Below are positions 1-5,779 of a DNA stretch of 7,492 nucleotides, piece by piece (within the stretch, counting starts at the first letter, position 1; every line of letters begins with the position of its first letter). The notes under the pieces were generated by a model, which had not been told where the DNA came from, did no database searches, and saw nothing but the letters and a program-made list of their open reading frames with translations. Origin of the DNA: an uncultured Clostridia bacterium (GTDB taxonomy: Bacteria > Bacillota > Clostridia > Lachnospirales > Lachnospiraceae). The stretch is taken from positions 1 through 7,492 of the forward strand of contig CALASV010000237.1 of NCBI GenBank assembly GCA_937888895.1, written 5' to 3'. The translations under genes and the position numbers were made by a program.

Positions 1-577
1 TTTTTGCTACCATTTGAGTAATATCATCTAATGGAATATCTACAGCAGCAACTAAATCTTTGATGTTATTTCTTTTAATATGCGTACTAGCACTTACAAT
101 AAAACTTCCTGTATTTGCATCTAAGTAAGGTGCACCAAATTCAAAGCTTTCATTATGAAGTCCTTCTTTGTACCAGTCACGTTCCGATATGATATAATCG
201 TCATCGGGTTGCCAACCAGAACCATCTAAATAAGTACCATCGGAAGCACCTTCATAAATACCATTTGGAATGCTATCAATGAGTTGATTTGTTACAGAGG
301 TAAGATAATCAAGTTCTTCTTTTTCAGAACGAAATTCTATTGTTTCTAATGTGTTTTTTACAGAATCTAAAGAAGAAAGAATACGCTCTTTCCAGGCTTC
401 AATGATATTTGTATTATAATTAGATTCTTTTTCTAGTTCTTGGTAAGTTGATTTTGTGATAATAGATTTTGTACTTGTAAAGTTGATTACCATAACTAAA
501 CTCACAATAATTACTATTAATGGTAAAATCAGTAGTAATAGTTTCTTTTTTAGACTTCCTTTGTTTGAATTTTTCAT
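1..577 (-). CDS. dCache-domain sensor, probably a methyl-accepting chemotaxis protein (N-terminal part, truncated by the window edge)
   Basis: I translated this by hand: ATG at 575-577, 192 complete codons, still open at base 1. A ribosome binding site AAGGAGG (584-590) lies 6 bases before the ATG. The protein has a short Lys-rich start, one membrane segment at about residues 13-33, then an extracytoplasmic region that is helical at first (about 45-105). It then shows hallmarks of the membrane-distal dCache pocket: a D-W-Y-K core at 134-137, G-A-P-Y-L-D followed by T-G at 148-157, and an aspartate in A-A-V-D-I (180). Periplasmic dCache domains bind small ligands such as amino acids or organic acids. 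In Clostridia this layout is most often a chemoreceptor, but the HAMP and signalling domains are outside the window, so a histidine kinase or a GGDEF protein is possible. The dCache call is firm and the chemoreceptor call is an inference. Confidence 0.68.
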   Translation of the reverse strand, partial: MKNSNKGSLKKKLLLLILPLIVIIVSLVMVINFTSTKSIITKSTYQELEKESNYNTNIIEAWKERILSSLDSVKNTLETIEFRSEKEELDYLTSVTNQLIDSIPNGIYEGASDGTYLDGSGWQPDDDYIISERDWYKEGLHNESFEFGAPYLDANTGSFIVSASTHIKRNNIKDLVAAVDIPLDDITQMVAK

Positions 578-601
578 AATATACCTCCTTATTTACTGAT
601 A

Positions 602-630
602 ATTTTATAAAAAATTAAGAAATAATGCAA
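602..630 (-). promoter_or_regulatory. Probable vegetative promoter of the dCache receptor gene
   Basis: On the minus strand, TTGCAT (625-630) and TAAAAT (602-607) are separated by exactly 17 bases, about 25 bases upstream of the start codon. The fit to sigma-A is moderate. I saw no flagellar sigma-D pattern (TAAA, then GCCGATAA), although such promoters often drive chemoreceptor genes. The promoter lies between the mobile element and the gene, so the element does not separate it from its gene. Confidence 0.45.
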
Positions 631-659
631 TGTAATTTTAGAAAAATTTTAGTTAAAAT

Positions 660-833
660 GTAACAGTTCAGCCATACAGCTCGATTTGACTGCTATGCAG
701 TCGTTTTCGTTGCTAACGCAACTAAAAATCTCGCTTTATGGGCGAACGCCAAAAACAAAATCTATAAAAATCGCCTTTACAAGTAAACTTGTAGTCGATT
801 TTTTTATAAATTTTGTTTTGGCTGAACTGTTAC
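660..833. mobile_element. MITE-like non-coding element with 15-bp terminal inverted repeats and 8-bp target-site duplication
   Basis: The ends are perfect 15-bp inverted repeats: GTAACAGTTCAGCCA at 660-674 and its reverse complement at 819-833. Immediately outside, GTTAAAAT occurs on both sides (652-659 and 834-841), a perfect 8-bp direct repeat as left by transposition. The 174-bp interior has no gene but is densely folded. It holds hairpins at 688-702 (GACTGC/GCAGTC), 709-722 (GTTGC/GCAAC) and 741-750 (GGCG/CGCC). It also has a long imperfect stem, 752-773 with 796-819, enclosing a small hairpin at 778-793 (TACAAG/CTTGTA). Size, ends and duplication fit a miniature inverted-repeat element mobilised in trans by a transposase. 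Eight-base duplications are known for several families (IS256, ISL3, IS6, IS1595 among others), so I do not assign a parent. It sits between two divergent genes. Confidence 0.85.
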
Positions 834-847
834 GTTAAAATTATAAT
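818..847 (+). promoter_or_regulatory. Possible hybrid promoter at the right end of the MITE, facing degV
   Basis: TTGGCT (818-823) lies almost entirely in the right terminal repeat. It is followed after 18 bases by a perfect TATAAT (842-847) that begins just outside the target-site duplication. The -35 match is only 4 of 6, and the flanking DNA is very AT-rich, so this may be chance. Confidence 0.3.
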
Positions 848-861
848 TTTATAGAAATATA

Positions 862-895
862 TTGACTTTTTTGATGAAATATTGCAAACTATAAT
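862..895 (+). promoter_or_regulatory. Possible native degV promoter region
   Basis: A perfect TATAAT at 890-895 is a good -10 element 37 bases before the degV start codon. The only good -35 match upstream, TTGACT at 862-867, is 22 bases away, which is too long for a normal sigma-A promoter. The hexamer at the usual 17-base distance is all T. The -10 is credible; the -35 is unresolved. Confidence 0.4.
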
Positions 896-932
896 AAGTA
901 GATTTAAAAACTAGATAAAGGGGTATTAAAAA

Positions 933-1769
933 ATGGTAAAGATAATAACAGATTCTTCTACATTGTACAGGGAGAAAGAAGCAAAAGAATTAGGAGTAGA
1001 GGTATTACAACTTTGTGTAACAGTTGGTGATTTAGAAGGTCGTGATTTAACGGTAGATATGGATGAATTTTATGGAAAAATTCAAAAAGGAGGGATTCCG
1101 ATGTCTTCTCAACCTCCGATTGGAGAGGTCGTAGAAGTTTATGAGAAAGATAAAGATTGTGACATTATTAATATTGCAATAGCAGATGGGCTTTCTGGTA
1201 CTTATCAAAGTGCTTGTGGTGCGAGAGAGATGGCAGAAAATAAAGATAAGATTACGGTATTTAATACAAAGACATTATGTGGACCTCATAGATATATGGT
1301 AGAACAGGCTCAGAAAATGAAAGAAAAAGGTTGTTCTGCAAAGGAAATTTTAGCATGGTTAGAAAAAGCGACAGAAAAAACAGAATCTTTTTTAATTCCA
1401 CAAGATTTTAATTTTTTAAGACGAGGTGGACGTTTAACTCCTGTGGCGGCAGCATTAGGTTCTGTATTGAAGTTAAAGCCAGTTATGATGTTGACAAAGG
1501 ATGGTAAGAAATTAGATAAATTTGCAGTAAAAAGAACGATGAAGGCAGCAGTTGGAGCAGTAGTAGAGCATTTGAAAGAAGCAAAGTTAGATAAGCGTCA
1601 TATTGTTTATATTTCTCATGCTAGAGCATTAGAAGATGCGAAAGAAGTTTCACATTATTTAAAAGAAACATTTCCAGAAATCGAAATACAAATATTAGAT
1701 TTAGGAGCTGCATTTGTAACACAAGGTGGACCACAATGTATTGCTATTCAGTATATTGAGAAAATTTAA
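933..1769 (+). CDS. degV: DegV-family fatty-acid-binding protein (FakB-like)
   Basis: The 278-residue length is normal for the family. DegV/FakB proteins hold a fatty acid in a cytosolic two-domain fold; FakB types present it to the kinase FakA, which makes acyl-phosphate for phospholipid synthesis. Family signatures are present in order: I-I-T-D-S-S at 4-9, S-S-Q-P at 58-61 (the lipid carboxylate loop), G-L-S-G-T-Y-Q-S-A at 86-94, F-L-R-R-G-G-R-L at 161-168, then L-K-P-V at 181-184. One departure is the C-terminal motif usually written H-T-G-P-G, which here reads Q-G-G-P-Q (264-268), so the usual histidine is absent. The ATG follows AAAGGGG (917-923) at 9 bases. The gene stands alone, with a MITE upstream and a long hairpin downstream. 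No fakA-like gene is visible here. The DegV family is certain; the lipid specificity and FakA partnership are inference. Confidence 0.93.
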   Translation: MVKIITDSSTLYREKEAKELGVEVLQLCVTVGDLEGRDLTVDMDEFYGKIQKGGIPMSSQPPIGEVVEVYEKDKDCDIINIAIADGLSGTYQSACGAREMAENKDKITVFNTKTLCGPHRYMVEQAQKMKEKGCSAKEILAWLEKATEKTESFLIPQDFNFLRRGGRLTPVAAALGSVLKLKPVMMLTKDGKKLDKFAVKRTMKAAVGAVVEHLKEAKLDKRHIVYISHARALEDAKEVSHYLKETFPEIEIQILDLGAAFVTQGGPQCIAIQYIEKI

Positions 1770-1786
1770 CCGAATTAAGTAAGCGT

Positions 1787-1896
1787 AAGAAGGGGATGTT
1801 GCAAAATGAAACCTTAATCAAAATATAGTGTATCATTTTTTTGATAAGAAAACTATATGTTGTAGGTTGAGTTCGTTTTGTAACATCCTCTTTTTT
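1787..1896. terminator. Long nested hairpin between convergent genes, likely a degV terminator
   Basis: A stem of about 20 pairs joins 1787-1806 to 1876-1895, with three G-T wobbles. It starts just after degV and its right arm runs directly into TTTTTT (1891-1896). Inside, further arms pair in register: AACCT 1810-1814 with AGGTT 1864-1868, ATATAGT 1823-1829 with ACTATAT 1852-1858, and TATCA 1831-1835 with TGATA 1842-1846. The whole forms a hairpin of about 110 bases. The outer stem and T-run suit termination of degV. On the minus strand the T-run is poor, so termination of the hydrolase gene is less sure. It is far longer than an ordinary terminator and may itself be a dispersed repeat. Confidence 0.7.
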
Positions 1897-1903
1897 GTAA
1901 AAA

Positions 1904-3235
1904 CTATTTATAGAAAGAAGAAAATTGTTCTATCAATTCCATAGGAAAATCAATTTTATTATAAAGAGAAGTTGTATTGTTTGTATCAATTTTGTATCCA
2001 AAATGACTGATATCATCATAAATTTGAATCGTAATATTAGGATAGTTAGAAAAAGTAGTTTCCCATAAAGCAATATCATCTGCAAAGAGTTGGTTATCAT
2101 AAGTGCTGTTTATAATAAGAGTGTTAATATTACGTTCTTTTATATTTTTTATAGTATCTAATTCGTTATAAGATGCCCAGTAATAATCAGGTGTATTATA
2201 ATAGTAATATCCATTACAGTTAGAGGAAATACATTCTTTTGCTATTTGTGTATATGTTTCATAAGCAGATTGATTGCTAGGGTCAATTGCTCTATATTGT
2301 TCTAGTAAAACATCTGCAAGATGTCTAGCAGTACTATTAAATAAAATGATACCATCAATTTCAGAAGCATTTTTTGCCAGTTTGGTTGCAATTTGCCCAC
2401 CAAGACTATGTCCTAGTAAATATAAATTTGTAATATTTTGTTCTTTCAGAAAATTTAGTGCTGTAGTAAAGTCACTGATATATTCTTCATAAATAGTATC
2501 TGTAATTTTCGCTTCATTGGCATAATGGAGAGTACGTTTATCTATTCTAAGAGAATTAATTCCGTTTTCGGCAAGACCGTATGCGATATGTGCAAATGGA
2601 GTAAGTAGACCAATCGTTTCATTAAAATCGCTAGGACCTGAACCAGAAATGAGTAAAGTAGCAGGATGAGAATTATCATCATCTATATAAGTATAAACAG
2701 CATTTAAGTCATATCCATCATTTGTTAAAATAAAATATTGTTCTACAATATTGTCATCATATCGAATTTCAAATGTATGTTTAAAAAACATATCATAAGT
2801 AAAAGAATATAACTTTACATTTTTTAATTCTACATTAAAATGAAGTTGTATGTTTTCAAAATCTAAAATACAATTATACATATCTACTTCATTGGAAGTA
2901 ATTATTTCTTTATTTGAAACAGTATTTAAATTGCCACCAATCATAGATAAGTTGTCAAATACAGAAACAAAATTTTTAAGAGTAAGTAAGGATTGTAATT
3001 GTTTATCAGCATAGTCATATAGTTCTGTAATATTATGTTCCTTCCATTTTTCGATGATAAAATCAAATAGTTGTTCATTTGTTGTTGGAGTTGTTGGTAA
3101 AGGAGTTGGAGTAAGTAAGGCTTTGGTAGGAGTGTTTGTATTTGTAATCGTTGATGAGTTTGGTGAATTATTACAAGAAATACAAAATAAAATAGAAAAT
3201 AGCATGATAGATAATAAAAACTTTTTTCTTTGCAT
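1904..3235 (-). CDS. Secreted lipoprotein alpha/beta hydrolase (serine esterase/peptidase-like) with N-terminal accessory domain
   Basis: The 443-residue protein begins with a lipoprotein signal: M-Q-R-K-K, a hydrophobic stretch, then lipobox C-I-S-C with the modified cysteine at 21. A Ser/Thr/Pro-rich linker covers about 22-53. An accessory domain of roughly 54-165 resembles DUF3887-type domains often joined to such hydrolases. The alpha/beta hydrolase domain (about 165-443) has G-S-G-P near 198-201 as a likely oxyanion loop, the nucleophile elbow G-H-S-L-G-G with Ser277, a probable acid at Asp380 (S-T-Y-D) and His411 (I-S-H-F). The catalytic triad therefore looks complete. The protein should act outside the cell, anchored by lipid, on an unknown ester, thioester or peptide. 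The start is supported by AAAGGAA (3247-3253). It lies 59 bases behind merR on the same strand with no terminator or convincing promoter between, so the two are probably co-transcribed. Confidence 0.85.
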   Translation of the reverse strand: MQRKKFLLSIMLFSILFCISCNNSPNSSTITNTNTPTKALLTPTPLPTTPTTNEQLFDFIIEKWKEHNITELYDYADKQLQSLLTLKNFVSVFDNLSMIGGNLNTVSNKEIITSNEVDMYNCILDFENIQLHFNVELKNVKLYSFTYDMFFKHTFEIRYDDNIVEQYFILTNDGYDLNAVYTYIDDDNSHPATLLISGSGPSDFNETIGLLTPFAHIAYGLAENGINSLRIDKRTLHYANEAKITDTIYEEYISDFTTALNFLKEQNITNLYLLGHSLGGQIATKLAKNASEIDGIILFNSTARHLADVLLEQYRAIDPSNQSAYETYTQIAKECISSNCNGYYYYNTPDYYWASYNELDTIKNIKERNINTLIINSTYDNQLFADDIALWETTFSNYPNITIQIYDDISHFGYKIDTNNTTSLYNKIDFPMELIEQFSSFYK

Positions 3236-3294
3236 AAAATTAATATTCCTTTCTTTTAATCATGAGTAAGCATAAATTGTGAATATCCAACGAA

Positions 3295-3987
3295 CTATTC
3301 ATAGTAACTAAGCCAAAGTCCATGAATTTTATCTTCATGAAATACATAACGGATTTTTAAACCTAAGTTTTCATATTTTAGATAATGAAGTATAATATTT
3401 GGATATTTTTTATCTTGTTCTATTTTGTCAAAACAAATAAAGTTTCCAAGTGGCGATAATATGTCTGCACGAACTTTTTTATAGACATTTGGTGGCATAT
3501 ATTCTATCATTTGACTACTGAAATGAGAATAAAGTATGGAATGATTTTCAAATACAATACCATTCGAACATTCTAAAATAATAGAAATTTTATGAGCATA
3601 ATCGTTACATAAAGAATGTTCAAATTTATGTTCAAAAATATCTTTTTCTGATTCTAATATAGCAAGAGCTTCATTTAATAAATTGATTTCTTTTCTTTTA
3701 CTTTCTATGGAAGCTATAATTTCAGTACGTTTTGTTATAATGGTCTGTTTTAAGTCATTGTTTTGTTGTTGAAGTTCTGAAATTGCTTTAATAGAAAGAC
3801 CTAATGTACGTAATACTATAACATTTCGGATATGTTGAATTTGTTCTTTTGTATATTGTCTACGTTTTGAATTTTTAATTTTTGTACTTTCGATAATTTT
3901 TTTCTCTTCATAAAAACGTAATGTTCTTGATGTAGTTCCAAGCATAATGCAAACTTCATTGATATCATAAAGAAATTGGTTATTCAA
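3295..3987 (-). CDS. MerR-family transcriptional regulator with C-terminal ligand-binding-type domain
   Basis: I place the start at TTG 3985-3987, giving 230 residues, because a strong ribosome binding site, GGAGGTGA (3993-4000), lies just before it. An upstream ATG at 4018-4020 would put that site inside the coding region. Residues 7-70 form the MerR winged helix: Y-D-I-N-E-V, T-S-R-T-L-R-F-Y-E-E, then R-R-Q-Y-T and a G-L-S-I-K-A-I turn. A dimerising coiled coil covers about 70-120. The rest, especially 150-229, is an effector-type domain without the cysteine cluster of metal sensors, so an organic ligand or peptide is more likely than a metal. This domain resembles the accessory domain of the hydrolase encoded next. 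Proteins of this class bend an over-spaced promoter into an active shape; one such promoter sits directly upstream, so autoregulation of a merR-hydrolase operon is likely. The inducer is unknown. Confidence 0.9.
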   Translation of the reverse strand: MNNQFLYDINEVCIMLGTTSRTLRFYEEKKIIESTKIKNSKRRQYTKEQIQHIRNVIVLRTLGLSIKAISELQQQNNDLKQTIITKRTEIIASIESKRKEINLLNEALAILESEKDIFEHKFEHSLCNDYAHKISIILECSNGIVFENHSILYSHFSSQMIEYMPPNVYKKVRADILSPLGNFICFDKIEQDKKYPNIILHYLKYENLGLKIRYVFHEDKIHGLWLSYYE

Positions 3988-4010
3988 AAAATTCACCTCC
4001 TGTTTTTTAT

Positions 4011-4042
4011 ATCGTATCACTTGACGTTACGTTAATGTCAAG
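4011..4042 (-). promoter_or_regulatory. MerR-type promoter and operator of the merR-hydrolase operon
   Basis: On the minus strand a perfect -35, TTGACA (4036-4041), is followed by exactly 19 bases and then TACGAT (4011-4016, 4 of 6 to TATAAT). A 19-base spacer is the hallmark of promoters activated by MerR proteins. Spanning the -35 and the spacer is a 23-bp dyad (4020-4042): CTTGACATTA and its partner arm, which reads CTTGACGTTA in reverse complement. The 10-bp arms have one mismatch around a 3-base centre. The dyad is nearly symmetrical, so on the plus strand TTGACG (4021-4026) could act as a -35 toward the divergent gene, with GAAAAT at 18 bases, but that match is weak. Confidence 0.8.
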
Positions 4043-4122
4043 AAGAAAATAAAATAATTTTCACATTGATTTTTTTGCTATTTTGTAGGAAAATAGAGTA
4101 TCAAAATAAAGAGGTGGAAAAC

Positions 4123-4461
4123 GTGGATTATTTTTGTACAGAACAAGAAAGAAAGATAAGTCATTCTACTTGTTATTTAGAATTTCAAAGAGGAAGCTTT
4201 CATGGAGAGTGTTGGTTAATAGATTCTATTTCATTACATATTGATATCTTCGATAACTTAAAATTATATAAGATATTTAGAACAGCAATACCTGACTTTG
4301 ATTATTATGGAATTACAGAAGTAAATCAAAGTCAGTGGGAGATATTGAAGAAACTTGCACTAGAACAAGGGGGAGAAGTACAAAAAGTAATAGAGGAACT
4401 ATCTATCTGGGTTTCAGATTGTTTTGAAACAGAAAAAATATTTACGATATGGGGCATTTAA
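4123..4461 (+). CDS. Unrecognised small cytosolic protein, 112 residues
   Basis: I do not recognise a family. The chosen start is GTG 4123-4125, because GAGGTGG (4111-4117) sits 5 bases before it; the longer frame opening at TTG 4066 has no ribosome binding site. The protein has no signal peptide or membrane segment. It begins M-D-Y-F-C-T-E-Q-E-R-K. The middle contains beta-type stretches (F-H-G-E-C-W-L-I-D-S-I-S-L-H-I) and an aromatic patch D-F-D-Y-Y-G-I-T-E-V near 58-67, then helices (Q-W-E-I-L-K-K-L-A and V-I-E-E-L). It ends F-T-I-W-G-I. Cysteines at 5, 17, 30 and near 100 are scattered and form no metal motif. The gene is divergent from merR, with 135 bases between start codons that include the MerR operator, so it may be a second target. 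The composition resembles small immunity-type proteins, but I see no partner toxin, so I give no function. Confidence 0.7.
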   Translation: MDYFCTEQERKISHSTCYLEFQRGSFHGECWLIDSISLHIDIFDNLKLYKIFRTAIPDFDYYGITEVNQSQWEILKKLALEQGGEVQKVIEELSIWVSDCFETEKIFTIWGI

Positions 4462-4464
4462 TGG

Positions 4465-4493
4465 TTGTCATTTTTCTTTGTATAGTATAGAAT
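4465..4493 (+). promoter_or_regulatory. Probable sigma-A promoter of the cation transporter gene
   Basis: TTGTCA (4465-4470) and TAGAAT (4488-4493) are each 5 of 6 matches to consensus, separated by exactly 17 bases. They lie just after the stop codon of the 112-residue gene and 33 bases before the transporter start, suggesting separate transcription of the transporter. Confidence 0.65.
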
Positions 4494-4526
4494 AGTAAAA
4501 ATAATAATTGCTTGAAAGGATTTTTT

Positions 4527-5689
4527 ATGATTGAATTACTGGCTAAAGTTGTCATAAAAGATGTTGAGAAGGAAAATTCGCCAAAAGTTCGACAAGTTTA
4601 TGGTATATTATGTGGAGTATTAGGAATTTTTCTTAATTTAATTTTAGCATTAGGAAAATTTATTGCAGGGTTACTTTCTGGTTCAATTGCGATTATGGCA
4701 GATGCAGCAAATAATTTGTCGGATGCAGGTTCTTCATTAATTGTATTATTTGGTTTTAAACTTGCAGGACAAAAGCCTGATACAGACCACCCTTTTGGAC
4801 ATGGGCGAATGGAATATATTTCAGGATTAGTTGTTTCTATGTTAATTATGTTCATGGCATGGGAATTGATGAAATCATCGATTCAAGAAATTTTTCATCC
4901 AAGTGAAGTCGTATTTGAACCAGTCACATTAGGTATTTTATTTTTTTCAATTGTTGTCAAGTTTTATATGTTTTATTATAATCGTAATATTGGGAAGAAA
5001 ATTCATAGCGAAACGATGTTAGCAGCTTCTATGGATAGTTTAGGAGATATGGTTGCAACTACTGTAGTTTTGATATCTATGTTGCTTTCTCATTATTTAC
5101 AGTGGAAAATAGATGGAATTTGTGGAGTATTGGTAGCATTTTTGATGCAGGAGTTACTTCTGCAAAAGAAACGATTAATCCATTGCTTGGGCAAGCACCA
5201 GAACCAGCATTTGTAGAACAGATTGAGAAGATAGTGCTTTCGGAAGAAGGTATTGTAGGGGTTCATGATTTGATTGTGCATAATTATGGTCCAGGAAGGA
5301 CGATGATTTCTTTACATGCAGAAGTGCCAGCCGATGAGGATATTGTAGCAATTCATGATGTGATTGATAGGGTAGAGCGTCGGTTGAAAGATGAGTTAAA
5401 TTGTGCAACTATTATTCATATGGACCCAATTTCTATGAAAGACGAAGAAACATTAAAGTTAAAAGAAGTAGTAACTAATATTGTAGAGGAAATTGACCCT
5501 GTGTTGTCGATTCATGATTTTCGTATTGTAAAAATGCCAAATTATACGAAAGTTATTTTTGATATGGTAATTCCATTTGAATTTTGTTTACCAGATGTGG
5601 ATGTGATTTATCAAGTGAAGAAAAAAATAGGAGAATATAATTCGCATTGTTTGCCTGTCATTGAAGTAGATAAAGCATGTGTAAAGTAA
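4527..5689 (+). pseudogene. Cation diffusion facilitator metal efflux transporter, interrupted by a frameshift
   Basis: The start is ATG 4527, with GAAAGGA (4514-4520) 6 bases upstream; an in-frame TTG at 4512 overlaps no ribosome binding site. The first frame encodes membrane segments 1 to 6 of a cation diffusion facilitator. It shows A-D-A-A-N-N-L-S-D-A in segment 2 (57-67), H-P-F-G-H-G-R-M-E-Y (88-97) and M-D-S-L-G-D in segment 5 (169-174). The membrane metal site reads N62/D66 and D170/D174, an N-D-D-D set reported for manganese exporters such as MntE. After V-L-V-A-F near 205 the frame goes wrong at a T-run (5139-5143). The family sequence resumes in the other frame from about 5147 (A-G-V-T-S-A-K-E-T-I-N-P-L-L-G) and runs through the cytosolic dimer domain (H-D-L-I-V-H-N-Y-G-P-G-R) plus an extra C-terminal domain to 5689. 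One joined product would be about 387 residues, normal for Clostridia. It is a pseudogene or a sequencing error. Confidence 0.88.
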
Positions 5690-5779
5690 GAAATGGACTA
5701 ATACAACATTTGATGATTTGTTGATTAGATAATAGCGATAGGTGAATTAGAAAAAATAGAGATAAAGGAGACTAATGAT

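Noticed and set aside
660..833. Reading the element as a TA-duplicating IS630/mariner-type derivative, because its repeats contain outer TA
   Set aside because: The inverted repeat extends one base beyond the TA on each side and is followed by a perfect 8-bp direct repeat, so an 8-bp target duplication explains the ends better.
660..833. A riboswitch or leader RNA for degV
   Set aside because: Terminal inverted repeats plus the target duplication give a complete mobile-element explanation, and no known riboswitch core was recognised.
2274..2492. Plus-strand reading frame opposite the hydrolase gene
   Set aside because: It lies wholly antisense to a well-supported gene and has no recognisable protein features.
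3236..3294. Separate promoter for the hydrolase gene
   Set aside because: TTCACA followed after 17 bases by ATTAAA is too weak, and there is no terminator after merR, so co-transcription is simpler.
3988..4020. ATG start for merR at 4018-4020
   Set aside because: It overlaps the -10 region of the predicted promoter and would place the strong ribosome binding site inside the gene; the TTG at 3985-3987 is correctly spaced.
4066..4122. Longer N-terminus of the 112-residue protein from TTG 4066
   Set aside because: No ribosome binding site precedes it, while GAGGTGG precedes the GTG at 4123.
5139..5146. Programmed -1 frameshift in the transporter gene
   Set aside because: The run is only five Ts, the heptamer does not give good re-pairing in both sites, no downstream stimulatory structure was seen, and the segment also appears about two residues short.
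5690..5779. Promoter or regulatory element for pduL
   Set aside because: Only weak combinations such as TTGATT with TGAATT at 16 bases were found; none is convincing in this AT-rich gap.
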